A DNA stretch of 64,000 nucleotides, from contig CM039502.1 in assembly GCA_022432975.1 (NCBI GenBank), positions 14,105,143 to 14,169,142 of the forward strand, given 5' to 3'. Below the pieces are notes generated by a model, which saw nothing but the letters and a program-made list of their open reading frames with translations, did no database searches and was not told where the DNA came from. The DNA comes from Begonia masoniana (Eukaryota; Streptophyta; Magnoliopsida; Cucurbitales; Begoniaceae). Shown piece after piece: positions 36,100 to 46,490 of this stretch (position 1 is its first letter; each line of letters opens with the position of its first letter). The position numbers and the translations under genes were made by a program.

Positions 36100-36476
36100 T
36101 GTAACGACCCCTATTCCCAGCAAGATATTGTCCGCTCTGGGGATTGGGCCGCAGCATAATATCCTCCCCTCACGGCTTTGTTTGGCCAGAACTTCCCGGA
36201 AGGTCACCCAACCTGGGATTGCTCTCGCCGAAGCACTTTTAACTTCGGAGTTCTTATGGGATCCGTTGCCAATCGTGCTCCAAAACGCATCTTGCTATGT
36301 TGGGAGGGTCTCTTTACATATGTTTCATTTCCACATACTTCCCCAAGCGATGTGGGATTGTGACGACCCCCTTTTTACGACCAGTCACCTTCCGATTCGC
36401 CCGCGCGGACGTACCGCCATCCGGGTTCTAGTTCGTGCAGCCATCGTACCCATACATGCATATTCGGGTTATCACA
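36100..36476 (-). mobile_element. Cassandra-type TRIM solo LTR carrying 5S rRNA promoter
   Basis: A 377-bp TG...CA element flanked by TCACG (36095-36099, 36477-36481), inserted in RT of internal 2; internal 1 shows the empty site at about 29290. On minus it contains CGGATCCCATAAGAACTCC, GAAGTTAAAAGTGCTTCGG, GCGAGAGCAATCCCAGG and TTGGGTGACCTTCCGGGAAG. These line up in order with plant 5S rRNA, including its internal control region (A box and C box). A 5S-derived region in a short LTR is the hallmark of Cassandra TRIMs. The typical start region AATCCCACATCG is 117 bp in from the outer end, so about 115 bp of extra sequence precedes it. Confidence 0.88.
36189..36279 (-). promoter_or_regulatory. 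5S rRNA-like internal pol III promoter region
   Basis: About 90 bp similar to 5S rRNA bases from roughly 20 to 110. The A-box-like GAAGTTAAAAGTGCTT and C-box-like GGTTGGGTGACC are both present with a few substitutions. In Cassandra this region is known to be able to direct pol III transcription; activity here is not testable by eye. Confidence 0.8.
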
Positions 36477-36481
36477 TCACG

Positions 36482-37156
36482 TGACCAAGAAAGTGAACTC
36501 TGTCCAACCAAAACTCACATTTGGAAAACTTAGCATAAAGTTGGTGCGGCCTTAGTACTCCTAACACTAAACTCAAATGCCTTGCATGCTCATCTTTAGT
36601 ACTAGAATAAATTAGGATGTCATCTATAAACACTATGACAAATTTATCTAAATAGTCGTGGAACACTCTATTCATAAGGTCCATGAAGGCTACCGGTGCA
36701 TTTGTCAATCCAAAGGACATAACCAAAAACTCATAATGTCCATACCTTGTGCGAAAGGCAGTCTTTGGGATATCTTCAGATTTGACTTTCAATTGATAGT
36801 AACCTGACCTTAGATCAATTTTAGAGAAGACTCTTGCACCATTAAGTTGGTCGAATAAATCATCAATCCTTGGCAATGGATACTTGTTCTTGACAGTTAG
36901 CTTATTTAGTTCCCGATAATCAATGCACATCCGCATCGATCCATCCTTCTTCTTGACAAAAAAGACGTGCACCCCACGGTGAAAAGCTAGGGCGTATGAA
37001 CCCTTTCTCTAACAGATTCTCCAACTGCTTCTTTAACTCTTTAAGTTCTGTTGGTGCTAACCTATATGGATTCTTAGATACAGGCTCAGCGCCTGGGTAA
37101 ACATCCACAACAAATTCAATTTCCCTATCGGGTGGCAAGCCCGGAAGGTCATCCAA
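36482..37156 (-). pseudogene. Element A internal 2: reverse transcriptase
   Basis: 36482-36972 encodes [44 protein letters not shown] and an intact FIDDILIYS active site, cut at FLGHV by the Cassandra LTR. The pol linker [15 protein letters not shown] lies at 36920-37156, one frame off by the same small shift as in internal 1, so that lesion predates the duplication. Confidence 0.92.
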
Positions 37157-37162
37157 AAATAC

Positions 37163-38773
37163 TTATGGAATGTCTTGGACGACTAAGACATTTTGAGGAT
37201 TTGCTTTTCCTACCAGTTGTGTGTCTAAAATGCTAGCTAAGAAGCACAAATACTCTCTACATAGGGAAGGTCTAATGTTAATAGAAGTCATCACGGACAC
37301 TTCCTTATTCTTCTTCGAAACTTGAAATGTATGTTTCAAACTTCCAGGGGGTTGGACGCTAACTATTCCATTCCTACAATCAATTGTGGCATGGTACTTA
37401 AACAACCAGTCCATTCCAAGGATTACATCGAATTCCATTATATCCATAATAATAAGATCAGCAGGTAAATTCTTGTTTTCCACTATCACCACGCTATTAA
37501 GCATCACTCGGCTAGAGTGCATGCATTCACTAGAGGGTAACGTGACATTAAACATATGTTCAGATGGCGTAGGTTGTACATCTAGCTTAACAGCAAATGC
37601 AGATGCTATAAATGAATGTGTTGCACCAGAATCTATTAAAGTAAAAGCAGGTATTGAGTTGATCAATATAGTACCTGATACAACAGCGGGCTGTTCCTCA
37701 CCCGACTCCATCGTGGAAAATATCCTCGGTTTAATCATAGCAGGGTCACTCATAGAAGCTGGGCAGTCTTTGCTAATATGGCCGACTTTGTTACAATTGT
37801 AGCATCTGATGATTCTAGGCTTCGGGTATTCTTTGATCGTGTGTCCAACCTCCTCACAGTTGAAACACTTCCCAGAGCCCAATCTGCACTCGCCCGGGTG
37901 GTTCTTCAAACACTTAGGACACTGGGGAAATTTCCTGGCATTCTGTATTTTCCCTCATGTTCCTTGGCTATTTTGGCCTTCACTTGGCCTCTTCATTCCT
38001 CTTTGTTGGTGTGGCTGGACAAACTTTTGTGGGACTTCCTTTGGTCCAGCACACTTCCTTTCAGCTTCTTCCATTTCCAGAGCAGTGGACACAACTTCGC
38101 TGAATGTCAAACCTTTAATACCACAAAATTTAACTCCTCGGTAAATTTTCGGCTTCAGCCCAAGCACAAATTTGAACACCTTATCCTCGTCCCTGTGAGA
38201 AAAATGTCCAACAAACCTGGACAGGGACTCGAATTGCCTACTGTACTCGGCCACAGACCCTGTCTGCTTCAACTTCAGAATTTCCAACTTCTTTACAGTT
38301 TGGATAGTGCTGTTAAAATACTTCTCATAGAAAATATCCTTAAATTGTGACCAAGGCATCGCCAAAACATCAGTGGTGGTCTCTATTGTTTCGCACCACA
38401 GTTGAGCATCACCAGCCAAATGAAATGTTGCCAACGTGACCTTGTCTCCTTCTCCAATGTTGGCGCACCTAAACATACTTTCAATCTTCCTAAGCCACCC
38501 TTCAACAATAACTGGATCAGATGACTGTCCATCAAACGTGGGTGGTCGTAGCCTACTGAATCTATCTCCAGAATGTTCATTGCTAGAACTCGAGTTAGCA
38601 CTTCACTGTACCTCTCGGTTCAATAGCACTCCTAACTGATCGGACTGCTGACGCACTAGGTCTGTTTGCTGACGCACCAAATCTATCAGCTGCTTAATCA
38701 CGCTAGGATCTTCTTCATGTCCCGAATTTGGTATCTCTCTTGGTACTCTTGGTCTTCCTGGTCGTCTAGACAT
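37163..38773 (-). pseudogene. Element A internal 2: gag and protease
   Basis: ATG at 38773, TGA at 38603-38605 in the same codon as in internal 1, then a full-length gag core (37955-38476) without the internal 1 deletion. The knuckles CFNCEEVGHTIKEY and CYNCNKVGHISKDC and the protease IDSGATHSF follow at 37163-37909. A frame change near 37940 separates gag core and knuckles. The shared TGA and shared Tyr in the second knuckle indicate a common, already impaired ancestor. Confidence 0.9.
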
Positions 38774-38929
38774 CTTACTAGATTTCCTGCACAGGGTTAA
38801 CTACTCTCATAAACATCAAATAACTAAGGATAACATAAACACTTACAGTTGTTGGAGTACTCACATGAGACGATCGGCACTGATGAGTAATCTTTTGAAC
38901 GGTTTAACTGAATGTCTCTGATACAATAC

Positions 38930-41112
38930 TGTAAATCCCCGAGTTTTCTGAACTCGGTTCGCTACTCAAGATACTGAACCGAATTATAGGATTTTTGAGA
39001 AAATTCTAAAACTTCACTCAATGGACAAAATTTGACATTTTACAAAGTAAACATTGAAAGTTTGCAGCGGAAAAATCATTTGAGCAGAACAGAGTTGAGC
39101 AAAACTATGAAACAACGTTTGAATAATCAGCTATAATATTAAGAAATAATTCAGCCAAAAGAAATGAAGGCTTAAGCGTGAAATACTTAAAGTTCGTAAA
39201 AAGTCAAACGCGTCTTCCGCTGAACAAAGTCAACGGTAGAGGCAGAAACAGAAACAGAAGGCTTCTACCGCCAAACAGTGCCAGCGGTAGAAGTAGGGAC
39301 AAAAGACTCAGCGGTGGAAGCAGAGACAAAATCGACACGTCGACTTCACAAGTCATCTGCTCACATCTGCCGACGACGCGTTGGCTGCACACATCTACCG
39401 ATCACAAAATGACAAAATCGACTGCATAATTCTTCCGTTTAAAACGACAGACTTACTATCTACTTCTTCCGTTCACAAATCGACAAATCTACTGTCTACA
39501 TCATCCGATTAGAAAACGACAAACCTACTGCCTACATCATCCGATTACAAAACCACAAGGTTGCTAAAGACTTATACCAAAGACATCTACCGATGGCTTC
39601 TACTGAAGACAACTTCTGATGACGTCAATCGGATGATTCAATGCTCCAACATCTGCCGGTCGACAAAACACTCAACACCAACCGGTGTACGTCACTCACC
39701 GATGGTTGAACTTGCAAAATTTCACTCAAAATATTCAAAACAACCTGACTCTAAGTAACTTCTGAAATCCAACAAATGACCATTTGAAACCAAAATTTGT
39801 ATCCTTATCCAATAAAAATCCCAAATTAATAATTTGTAACAAAACCAAATCAGAATTTTCATAACAGGAGAAACTCAAGTATTCTAAATCCTTCAGCTAT
39901 TACCATCATCAAAATCCTCTGCACTCCTCAACAGAACATCAGAAAATTAAACTCCACATACAGACAGTAGTTAAACCGCCTCATCAGAACACCCAACCGT
40001 GGCATAGACGTACTCCTTCAACTTCATCTATTCTTCAGTGCACTCGGGGAACTCACCTGTTACAGTCTCAGCACCTACATCACAAAACTCATCTATTAGC
40101 CTAATGCTAAGTAAGTAAAGCAGTAATGAAATGAAATGCTGAAACATAAATTCCTAAACATGCAGTTTCTACTTTCTCATCTTAGTTGCATATGCATTCG
40201 TTTCTGATCTGATCCCCCTGTGAAATTGGGAGTTGGATCACTTCTCCTAAAGTCATACATCCTCTCTCTCGATTAAGGGGCAGATTAGTTCCCTTAACAA
40301 CTGTTCAGATCCCCCTGTGAAATTGGGAGTTGGATCAATTTTTCCAAAGTTATATATATCCTCTCTCTTGATTAAGGGGCATATTAGTTCCATTAACAAC
40401 TGTTACAGTCTGTTCATTCTTTGCCATGCCATTTCATGTAAATTCATTTTCGCATACTTTCAAAATATGATGCATGACATACAAATACATTCAAGCATAC
40501 ATAATCCTACCGTTTTGTGATGTAGGCCCGAAGGCACAAGCATACTTCACTTACCTGTTCCTCAGGGAAAATGCTTTGGAAAAAAACTACTTCGAGAGCT
40601 TACTCAAACCTAAAACCATAGAAAGGGTGTTAATTAGATCTTCTCTAAATTTCATTTTAGCTATTCAGAAATCTAAGGAAACTAGTTCGGGAGCTCAGTT
40701 CATCGTGCATTCCCGATTCACCACAATACCCGAATTAGCTCGCACATACAGCATTCTCGATACACTCATTCTACCGCAAACAAATCTTCTAATGTATATT
40801 CTGCTTTCATTATGAATCATCAGCAAGAAGGAAACTGAGGGAAAACTCACCTAGATAGACAAAGAATCTGGCATAAAAATCGTCGAGAGGGAGTCTGCTG
40901 AGCTGCTGAATGCCAAAAGAGGTAATAAAACAGTGGCGGCTAAAACCCTTAGCTGACCCCTTTTATTACACTAATTATTGCAAATTACGTCTTTGCCCAT
41001 AGTAGCTAAGGCTTAACCTATTTAAACAACCAATCATAGACACTTAATTTCACAAGGAATAAAGGTTACTAAAAGAGGTTATTAATTAAGGTGGACAATA
41101 GCAGTTGCTACA
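38930..41112 (-). repeat. Element A LTR 3 (5' LTR of internal 2)
   Basis: Starts TGTAAATCCCCGAG and ends CAGTTGCTACA; 2183 bp, followed by CATAT at 41113-41117. The motif array lies at 39205-39720. Confidence 0.93.
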
Positions 41113-41117
41113 CATAT

Positions 41118-41326
41118 ACTTTCACATATCTTTTATAATTTATCGATTTTACCATTGCAAGTACATCTTCGTCGGTTCTGAGATTCCTCAACCCCTTTGT
41201 CAGCCCATACCCTTACACACAATAATGCAACTACTTCTATTTATGTAGTCCTATCTCTTTCAGCATATCATGGATCTCAATTATGGACACTAAGTCTCCA
41301 TCACAATTGTCAACAACTTCCTTTCT
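41118..41326 (-). pseudogene. MULE transposase, N-terminal PB1-like domain (second part)
   Basis: Minus frame: KEVVDNCDGDLVSIIEIHDMLKEIGL, then three stops within about 35 bp (41265-41235) and GLTKGLRNLRTDEDVLAM, SINYKRYVKV. This is the N-terminal domain found ahead of the DNA-binding domain in many plant MULE proteins. The frame joins exactly to 22470 across the CATAT site and to 41871 across the TTTCT site. Confidence 0.82.
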
Positions 41327-41865
41327 TGTGACGACCCCAACCCGGTCAGGGCCACCACGGACTTTCCGTGACATATATAACATAAGACCTCGTAATTTCG
41401 TGTAAAATTTTCCTATATATGTTTTTTTTTACACCATAGCTCTAAATCAAAGTCTAAGACGATCAAATTGTTGTTAAATCAATTAAGAAAAATAATATAA
41501 AAGCAAACAGTAAGTAGTAGGCAGAGGAAGGGCAGAATCGCCCATTTACTCACAACCGATCGATCGGCTAGCGCTTTGGAAAACCATAGTGCTTAACAAA
41601 TCCAACAGCCGATCGATCGGCCCCCTTTGGCCGATCGATCGGCTAGCACTCTGGAAAACCAGAGCGCTTAGCCTATCAGTTGCCGATTGATCGCCCCCCT
41701 GTGTTGTTTTCCTTTGACGATTTTGCCCCCTTTTATTTGTTTGGTCTTAGAATAAAAGAAAAAAAAATAATTATACATATATTTTCTATGTGAACTTGTG
41801 GGGGATAAGTTAATATTAAGTCATGGCTAGGCCATGGCGGCCCTGACTGGGTCGGGGTCGTCACA
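41327..41865. mobile_element. 539-bp TG...CA element with 29-30-bp inverted ends
   Basis: Flanked by TTTCT (41322-41326, 41866-41870) inside the MULE N-terminus. It starts TGTGACGACCCCAACCCGG and ends with the near-perfect complement (CTGACTGGGTCGGGGTCGTCACA), giving inverted termini of about 30 bp with two or three mismatches. The 5-bp target duplication and TG/CA ends suit a solo LTR or TRIM; the long inverted ends are unusual for one. It contains four GCCGATCGATCGGC-like palindromes (41560-41690) and no coding region. Confidence 0.75.
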
Positions 41866-41870
41866 TTTCT

Positions 41871-41945
41871 ACCTCCCATATACTGTGCGTCCTTCCTTAC
41901 CACAAATTTACCACCAAAATTGATTTCTAGTGAAAATTCAGCCAT
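41871..41945 (-). pseudogene. MULE transposase, N-terminus
   Basis: ATG at 41945: MAEFSLEINFGGKFV ... AQYMGGR, the start of the PB1-like domain. The frame leads directly into 41326 when the inserted element is discounted. The start is chosen because the family begins with a hydrophobic/acidic strand followed by GGKF. Confidence 0.8.
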
Positions 41946-42240
41946 TGGAATTTTCTGTTAGACAAAATGGCAATCGATTAATTCATACTGCGCAAAACCA
42001 AGCAAGCAATTAATTCATCCCATCCAAATGGAAAAACTAAAATCAATCGATGCCATTCTTAATAAAATCTGTTATCAACAACAAAAGTTAAACCATAAAG
42101 CTCTAGTCTTGGTTAGTATAGCCATGGAAATGCGGCTTTGTGCAAAACGAATATTGGCCACACATGGATTTTGTCCTTTGAATCATTCTAAGGAACTAGC
42201 AGCTAAAAGGGGCAGAACCGAGAATGGTATCAAAAAGAGA
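41946..42240. other. Upstream of MULE start, no gene assigned
   Basis: A plus frame at 42028-42249 exists but matches nothing I recognise. Position suggests the 5' leader or promoter of the MULE gene. Confidence 0.5.
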
Positions 42241-42655
42241 CTGAACTGATAATAGCAATATCAAACCGAGAATAACAATTTCTAACATCAATATCTAACA
42301 GCATCAAAATGGGGCAGAACCTAGAATAGCATCAAAGAGAGATAGAACCGAGAATAGAAATTTCTAACAGTAACATCAAATCAATAATAGCATCAAAAAA
42401 GACAGAACCGAGACAGAACCAAGAATAGCATAAAAAAGAGACAGAATCAAGAATAGCAATATCAAACTGAGAATAGCAATTTCTAACATCAATATCTAAC
42501 AGCATCAAAAATAGGCAGAACCTAGAATAACATCAAAGAGAGACAGAACCGAGAATAACAATTTCTAATAGCAATATCAAATCAATAATAGCATCAAAAG
42601 AGACAGAACCGAGAATAGCATCAAAAAGAGACAGAACCGAGCGAAAAATCAACGA
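42240..42655. repeat. Higher-order tandem repeat upstream of MULE (period about 201 bp)
   Basis: The words AGACAGAACCGAGAATAGCA and CAATTTCTAACATCAATATC recur at short range, and a longer block beginning near 42256 repeats near 42458, a period of about 201 bp. No coding potential. Confidence 0.8.
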
Positions 42656-42684
42656 GGTAAATGGAAAATAGAAATGGAAAATAG

Positions 42685-44029
42685 TGTTGACTTAAATTAT
42701 GTTTAAGTCTAACGATGTTTTTGATGATGTGTTTTTTAAGAAGTGTAATTTGATTAAGTTAAATATTTGAGATTTATGAGTTATGCTGATGAGATTAATA
42801 AATTGATTAATAAATTAAATATTGACCTCATTATATATATGTCTCTAGATTTTAAGTGGAAATGCCCTTTAAAAAGGGTATTTTATTGTTTAACAAACCT
42901 GGTTAAGTGTTCAGGGTGTGATAGCAAAACAAGGCTAAAACTGATGAAGTATATTATATATCCACCGATGTAGAAGAAAAGACTTCCACTGCTAGCTAAA
43001 CGATAAAGTATACATCTGCCGCTGACAGAGTCTTCCTAAGACTTCTACCGCTAGCTAAACGACAAAGTCTACTTCTACCGCTGGCAGTCTTCCAAAGTTT
43101 ACTTCCACCACTAGCAAAACGACAAAGTTTATTTCTACCGCTGGCTGAGTCTTCTGAAGACTTCTACCGCTAGCAAAACGAAAAAGTTTAACATCCACCG
43201 CTGGCACTTCAAAGACAACGTCTACCGCTGAACAGTATCTTCCGCCTGCATAACAATGAATTACATCTACTTGTAGAAGAAAGTGACGTTGACCACCTAC
43301 ATCTACCGCTGAACAGTATCTTCTACCAGAAATTTAAAAAGACCGCGAAGCGATAGCGATACTCATCTAGAGCCTTAATTCCAGATCATTAATGGCGAAG
43401 ATCGAAAGCGACTCCAGAACGCAACAGCTAGCTATCTATGTACAGATGCTTCTCCAACGGTCAAAAATTTCCATATTCATATAAGGAGCATTCAAGAATT
43501 AGAGCCGATCTTAGACAGAGTATAAAGAGGAGAAAGAAGCTCGGAAGAACCACTTTTTGCTGAAATTCTCTCTGAACCCTAATACGCAAAAAGACTTCGT
43601 GATACTCTATTATTCTTCCTACACCTCTCATCAATTTAACTGGAGATTTGATATTTGAGAGAGTGTAGTCTGTGCTGTAAATATTTATCCATTATGTTAA
43701 AGTGTAAAGGTAGTGGATTGTCGCCTGTGAAGAGCAATCCTGAGTTGTAAAAGGCAGTGGATCGACGCCCGAGAAATTCGATCTTGTTTGCTCGTGAGGA
43801 GAAGAAAAGATTCTTCAAGGGGGAGCCTTGGAGCGTGGACGTAGGTAAGTTTGGCCGAACCACGTTAAAAACTACGGTGTCAAATTTCTCTCTGTCTTTT
43901 ACTTTGTTTTTTGCCTGTGTGTTTGCTGTTAATTTAGTAATTGCATACAAGAGAGAAAACGTTTAGATTAAGAAAATAGTTTTTAATAAGTCTAATTCAC
44001 CCCCCCCTCTTAGACAATACGATCCTACA
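42685..44029 (+). mobile_element. Solo LTR, probably copia
   Basis: Starts TGTTGACTTAAATTATG, ends ACAATACGATCCTACA, flanked by AATAG (42680-42684, 44030-44034). 1345 bp. The TTCACCCCCCCCTCTTAG near the end is typical of plant copia LTR ends. It carries a CTTCTACCGCT array (42960-43335). The frames at 42767, 43636 and 43757 have no family match. Confidence 0.8.
42960..43335 (+). repeat. CTTCTACCGCTGGC / AAAACGACAAAG motif array in solo LTR
   Basis: About ten CTTCTACCGC-like and several AAACGACAAAG words alternate. The same two words alternate in family-A gypsy LTRs (for example 23005-23110 and 39425-39560). Confidence 0.8.
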
Positions 44030-44079
44030 AATAGAAAACAGAAGTAAATAGTACCTGAGCTTCGGGTGCTTTCTGGAAA

Positions 44080-44400
44080 ATTCAAAGAGGGAGAGGGAGG
44101 ATTTCAGGCTGGAGAAATCTGGAAAAATCAGAGAGGGAGGTCACGATTTCGGGCTGGAGCTCTGCTCTAGAAAATGGAAAAATTGGAGAGGGAGGATTTT
44201 GGGCTGGAGCTCTGGAAGATGAAGTTCGGGTGCTTGAAAATCGAGTGCGAAAATCAGAGAGGGAGGATTTTGGGCTGGAGAAATTTGGGAAAATCGGAGA
44301 GGAGCTCGAGTGCAAAAATAAGAGAGGGAGGATTTCGGGCTGGATAAATTTGGGAAAATCAGAGAGGAGCTCACGATTTCGTCTGGAAAATGGGACAATC
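44080..44400. repeat. Degenerate tandem repeat GAGAGGGAGGATTTCGGGCTGG
   Basis: Five to six units of roughly 45-70 bp built on AGAGAGGGAGGATTTNGGGC and GGAAAATCAGAGA. The Pro/Ser-rich minus frames at 44082-44477 arise from the repeat. It lies between the MULE upstream region and copy 2 of the duplication. Confidence 0.75.
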
Positions 44401-44402
44401 GA

Positions 44403-44614
44403 AGAGGAAAATTGGGGGTTTAGGGATTCGGCAGGGACTTTAGATTTTTTAGGCAATTTTTGAGTCTGCACGTGCATTTATGTAGTAACGAAAATTTTTA
44501 AAAGATTCAAATTGATAACGGAATGACAATACAAGTCCAGTTTTCATGTTTTTTTAGTACATGGGGGAATTGAAAAAAAATGTATAGTACAGAATTCAAA
44601 TCGATAATTACCCA
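44403..44614. other. Short spacer before duplication copy 2
   Basis: AT-rich. GATAATTACCC at 44601-44611 is a candidate outer end of the MULE element, with a loosely similar inverted sequence near 52957 (GTAATTATCAATTTGAACT). The match is too weak to call terminal repeats. Confidence 0.3.
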
Positions 44615-46299
44615 TAAAAATTTAACGTAGGACCAACAATGTTTAAATTAAATGTTTTTACTAGAATTATTAAGGTTTGACTGTGAATTACTTAAGCAGA
44701 CCACAAAATATTAAGTCCATCGAAAAACCCTCCAGTTGGTAAAAACTCCAAATTGAATTAACAATATAATTAAAGCATTAAATGTAACACCCGAGATTTT
44801 TTGGTGTTACGATTTTTAATTATTATGCTCGAAAACGGAGAAGTGGTGAAATTTAAGGCCGTTTTGAGAGCAGGAAGTTTTGTTAGAACCCTAGAAATTT
44901 ATTAGGTTATTCGGTGGGATAAGGAGATTTCGGAGAAACCAAATCGACGGGGTTTATATTGAATTAAATAGTGGGAAAAACCAAACTAATGTGTAACTAA
45001 AACAAAACCACTAGTTAAGAACCAATGGAAAGGCGGTTTGGAAAGGAATTAAGGTTGGTGGGAGAAAGCCAATGGATGGATGCCAAGTGTCCAAGCTTGT
45101 TGAAGAAGTCCTGCCCTCTCTCTTCCTCTTCCTCTCTTCTACGTGAAGCCTCCCTTCATTGTTCTTCTTCTCTCTGCTTTTAGTTTCTTCTCCAGGCGAC
45201 AGAACTCCTCTCCTTCGTTTCTTCCGTTTTCTTCGATCAAGGTTTGAGGCTCACAGAGGCAACACGATCAAGGCTCGCAAACTATACGGACGCCAGGTAA
45301 GTTCATACGCATAGGTTGGCCCTTAAGGCCCTACAATACGGAGGTACTAGGTTTTACATTGTTGAGTTTGTCGGTGGGTAGATAGGCTGTATGTAGTGTA
45401 CAAAGTTAAGTATGTATGTTTTAAGAAATGTCCTTAGAACCTGTCTTTTATTCTGTGTTTTGATGTCCTGTCTTTACTCTATGCACATAAATGTTCATGC
45501 ATACACGTTTTTCCTTAAAGTCATGTAAATATTTTATGCACGAGGTTTGCAGTTAAGAAAGATAAAACTTGTAATGTAATGTACGGTTATGTGTGAGACG
45601 AGGACTGACATCCTGTTTTGTATCCCTGTTATGTGCCTGATAGTGCACTTCTGTTGCGCCAGTTCCTCTATAAGTCCCACTTATACCTTCTGTGCACTTG
45701 AAGTAATGTAAAGTAATGTTCATGTATTTCAAAAGTTCATGCATAGTATGTTCTTAATGAGCTCTAGGCTCATAGTTGAACTCCCTGTTATAGGTACGGA
45801 TCCTCCAGATGAGGACTTTGTGCCTCAGGCTGACGAGTAGATGCAGTTGGCAGGACGAGCTCATGGGGTGGTTGTGGCAGCCAGACATATTTTGAACCTG
45901 TGTGGGGGTGTATTTTTGAGGTGTATGTCAAGTTCTGTATAGCTTTTGGGATTTTAAAACGATGTATAAACTTTGTGTTGATGTTTTAAAACCTCTGTTC
46001 TGACAGTTGAATATATATTTTGAAACATTCTGGAACTGCTTGGAGTCTTTTCTTTTAGGTTATGCATGGATTGTCTTGGGTTTTAGAGCTATCCATGCAG
46101 TTAGATTTTAGAACTTCTGTCATGTTTTTCTGACATGTCCAAACTTATGTTTTGAATTGGGTTTTTGAAGTTTGAAGCTTTTTGTGTCAAGAGATGTAAA
46201 CTGTCAAACAGAGAGGTAGCCAATCGATCGGCTGTGGTAGCAGATTGATCAGTGAAGTGTTGAATTTTTAAAAAGAAAACAGTTGTCCATTTTGCCTTT

Positions 46300-46490
46300 A
46301 AAACAGTCGTCCACAGCTTCTGCACTTCTGTCATCCACAGTTTCTGCACTTCTGTCGTCCACAGCTTCTACATTTCTGATGTCCATAGTTCCAGCACTTC
46401 TGTTGTCCACAGCTCCTGCACTTCTGTTGTCCACAGCTCCTGCACTTCTGTTGTCCACAGCTTCTGCATTTTTGTTTTCCATTTTATGCC
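46300..46490 (+). repeat. 27-bp tandem repeat (TTGTCCACAGCTCCTGCACTTCTG) in solo LTR
   Basis: About seven units of CTTCTGTTGTCCACAGCTCCTGCA-like sequence with substitutions. They give a repetitive minus open frame (AEAVDNRSAG units) that is not a gene. Confidence 0.88.

Larger units (their letters stand above)
22476..41112 (-). mobile_element. Triple-LTR gypsy concatemer, element A
   Basis: LTR (22476-24684), internal 1 (24685-31694), LTR (31695-33877), internal 2 (33878-38929), LTR (38930-41112), all in minus orientation. The array is bounded by a single 5-bp duplication CATAT (22471-22475, 41113-41117), inserted in the MULE gene. Without their own nested insertions the internals are about 4624 and 4670 bp. 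The difference matches a 46-47-bp gag deletion in internal 1. LTR 2 and LTR 3 have the same length (2183 bp) and the same TGTAAATCCCCGAG start, while LTR 1 starts TGTAACGCCCTGAG. This fits duplication of an internal-plus-LTR unit by unequal recombination after one insertion. Confidence 0.92.
11341..41945 (-). mobile_element. MULE transposase gene (mudrA-like), split over 30 kb
   Basis: Five minus-strand pieces (41871-41945, 41118-41326, 21583-22470, 11959-12221, 11341-11882) read as one Mutator-like transposase in the correct order: PB1-like N-terminus, acidic linker, MuDR DNA-binding domain, then the catalytic domain. Three LTR-type insertions interrupt it, and at each one the reading frame resumes exactly when one copy of the 5-bp target duplication is discounted. 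In-frame stops near 41265-41235 and 22320, and a frameshift near 21740, show that it is dead. The SWIM zinc finger usual at the C-terminus is absent; a TAA at 11341-11343, shared with the second copy at 63291, ends it early. Terminal inverted repeats were not found with certainty. Confidence 0.85.

Noticed and set aside
36189..36279. 5S-like region considered as a genuine 5S rRNA gene
   Set aside because: It is truncated, carries substitutions and sits inside a TG...CA element with a 5-bp target duplication.
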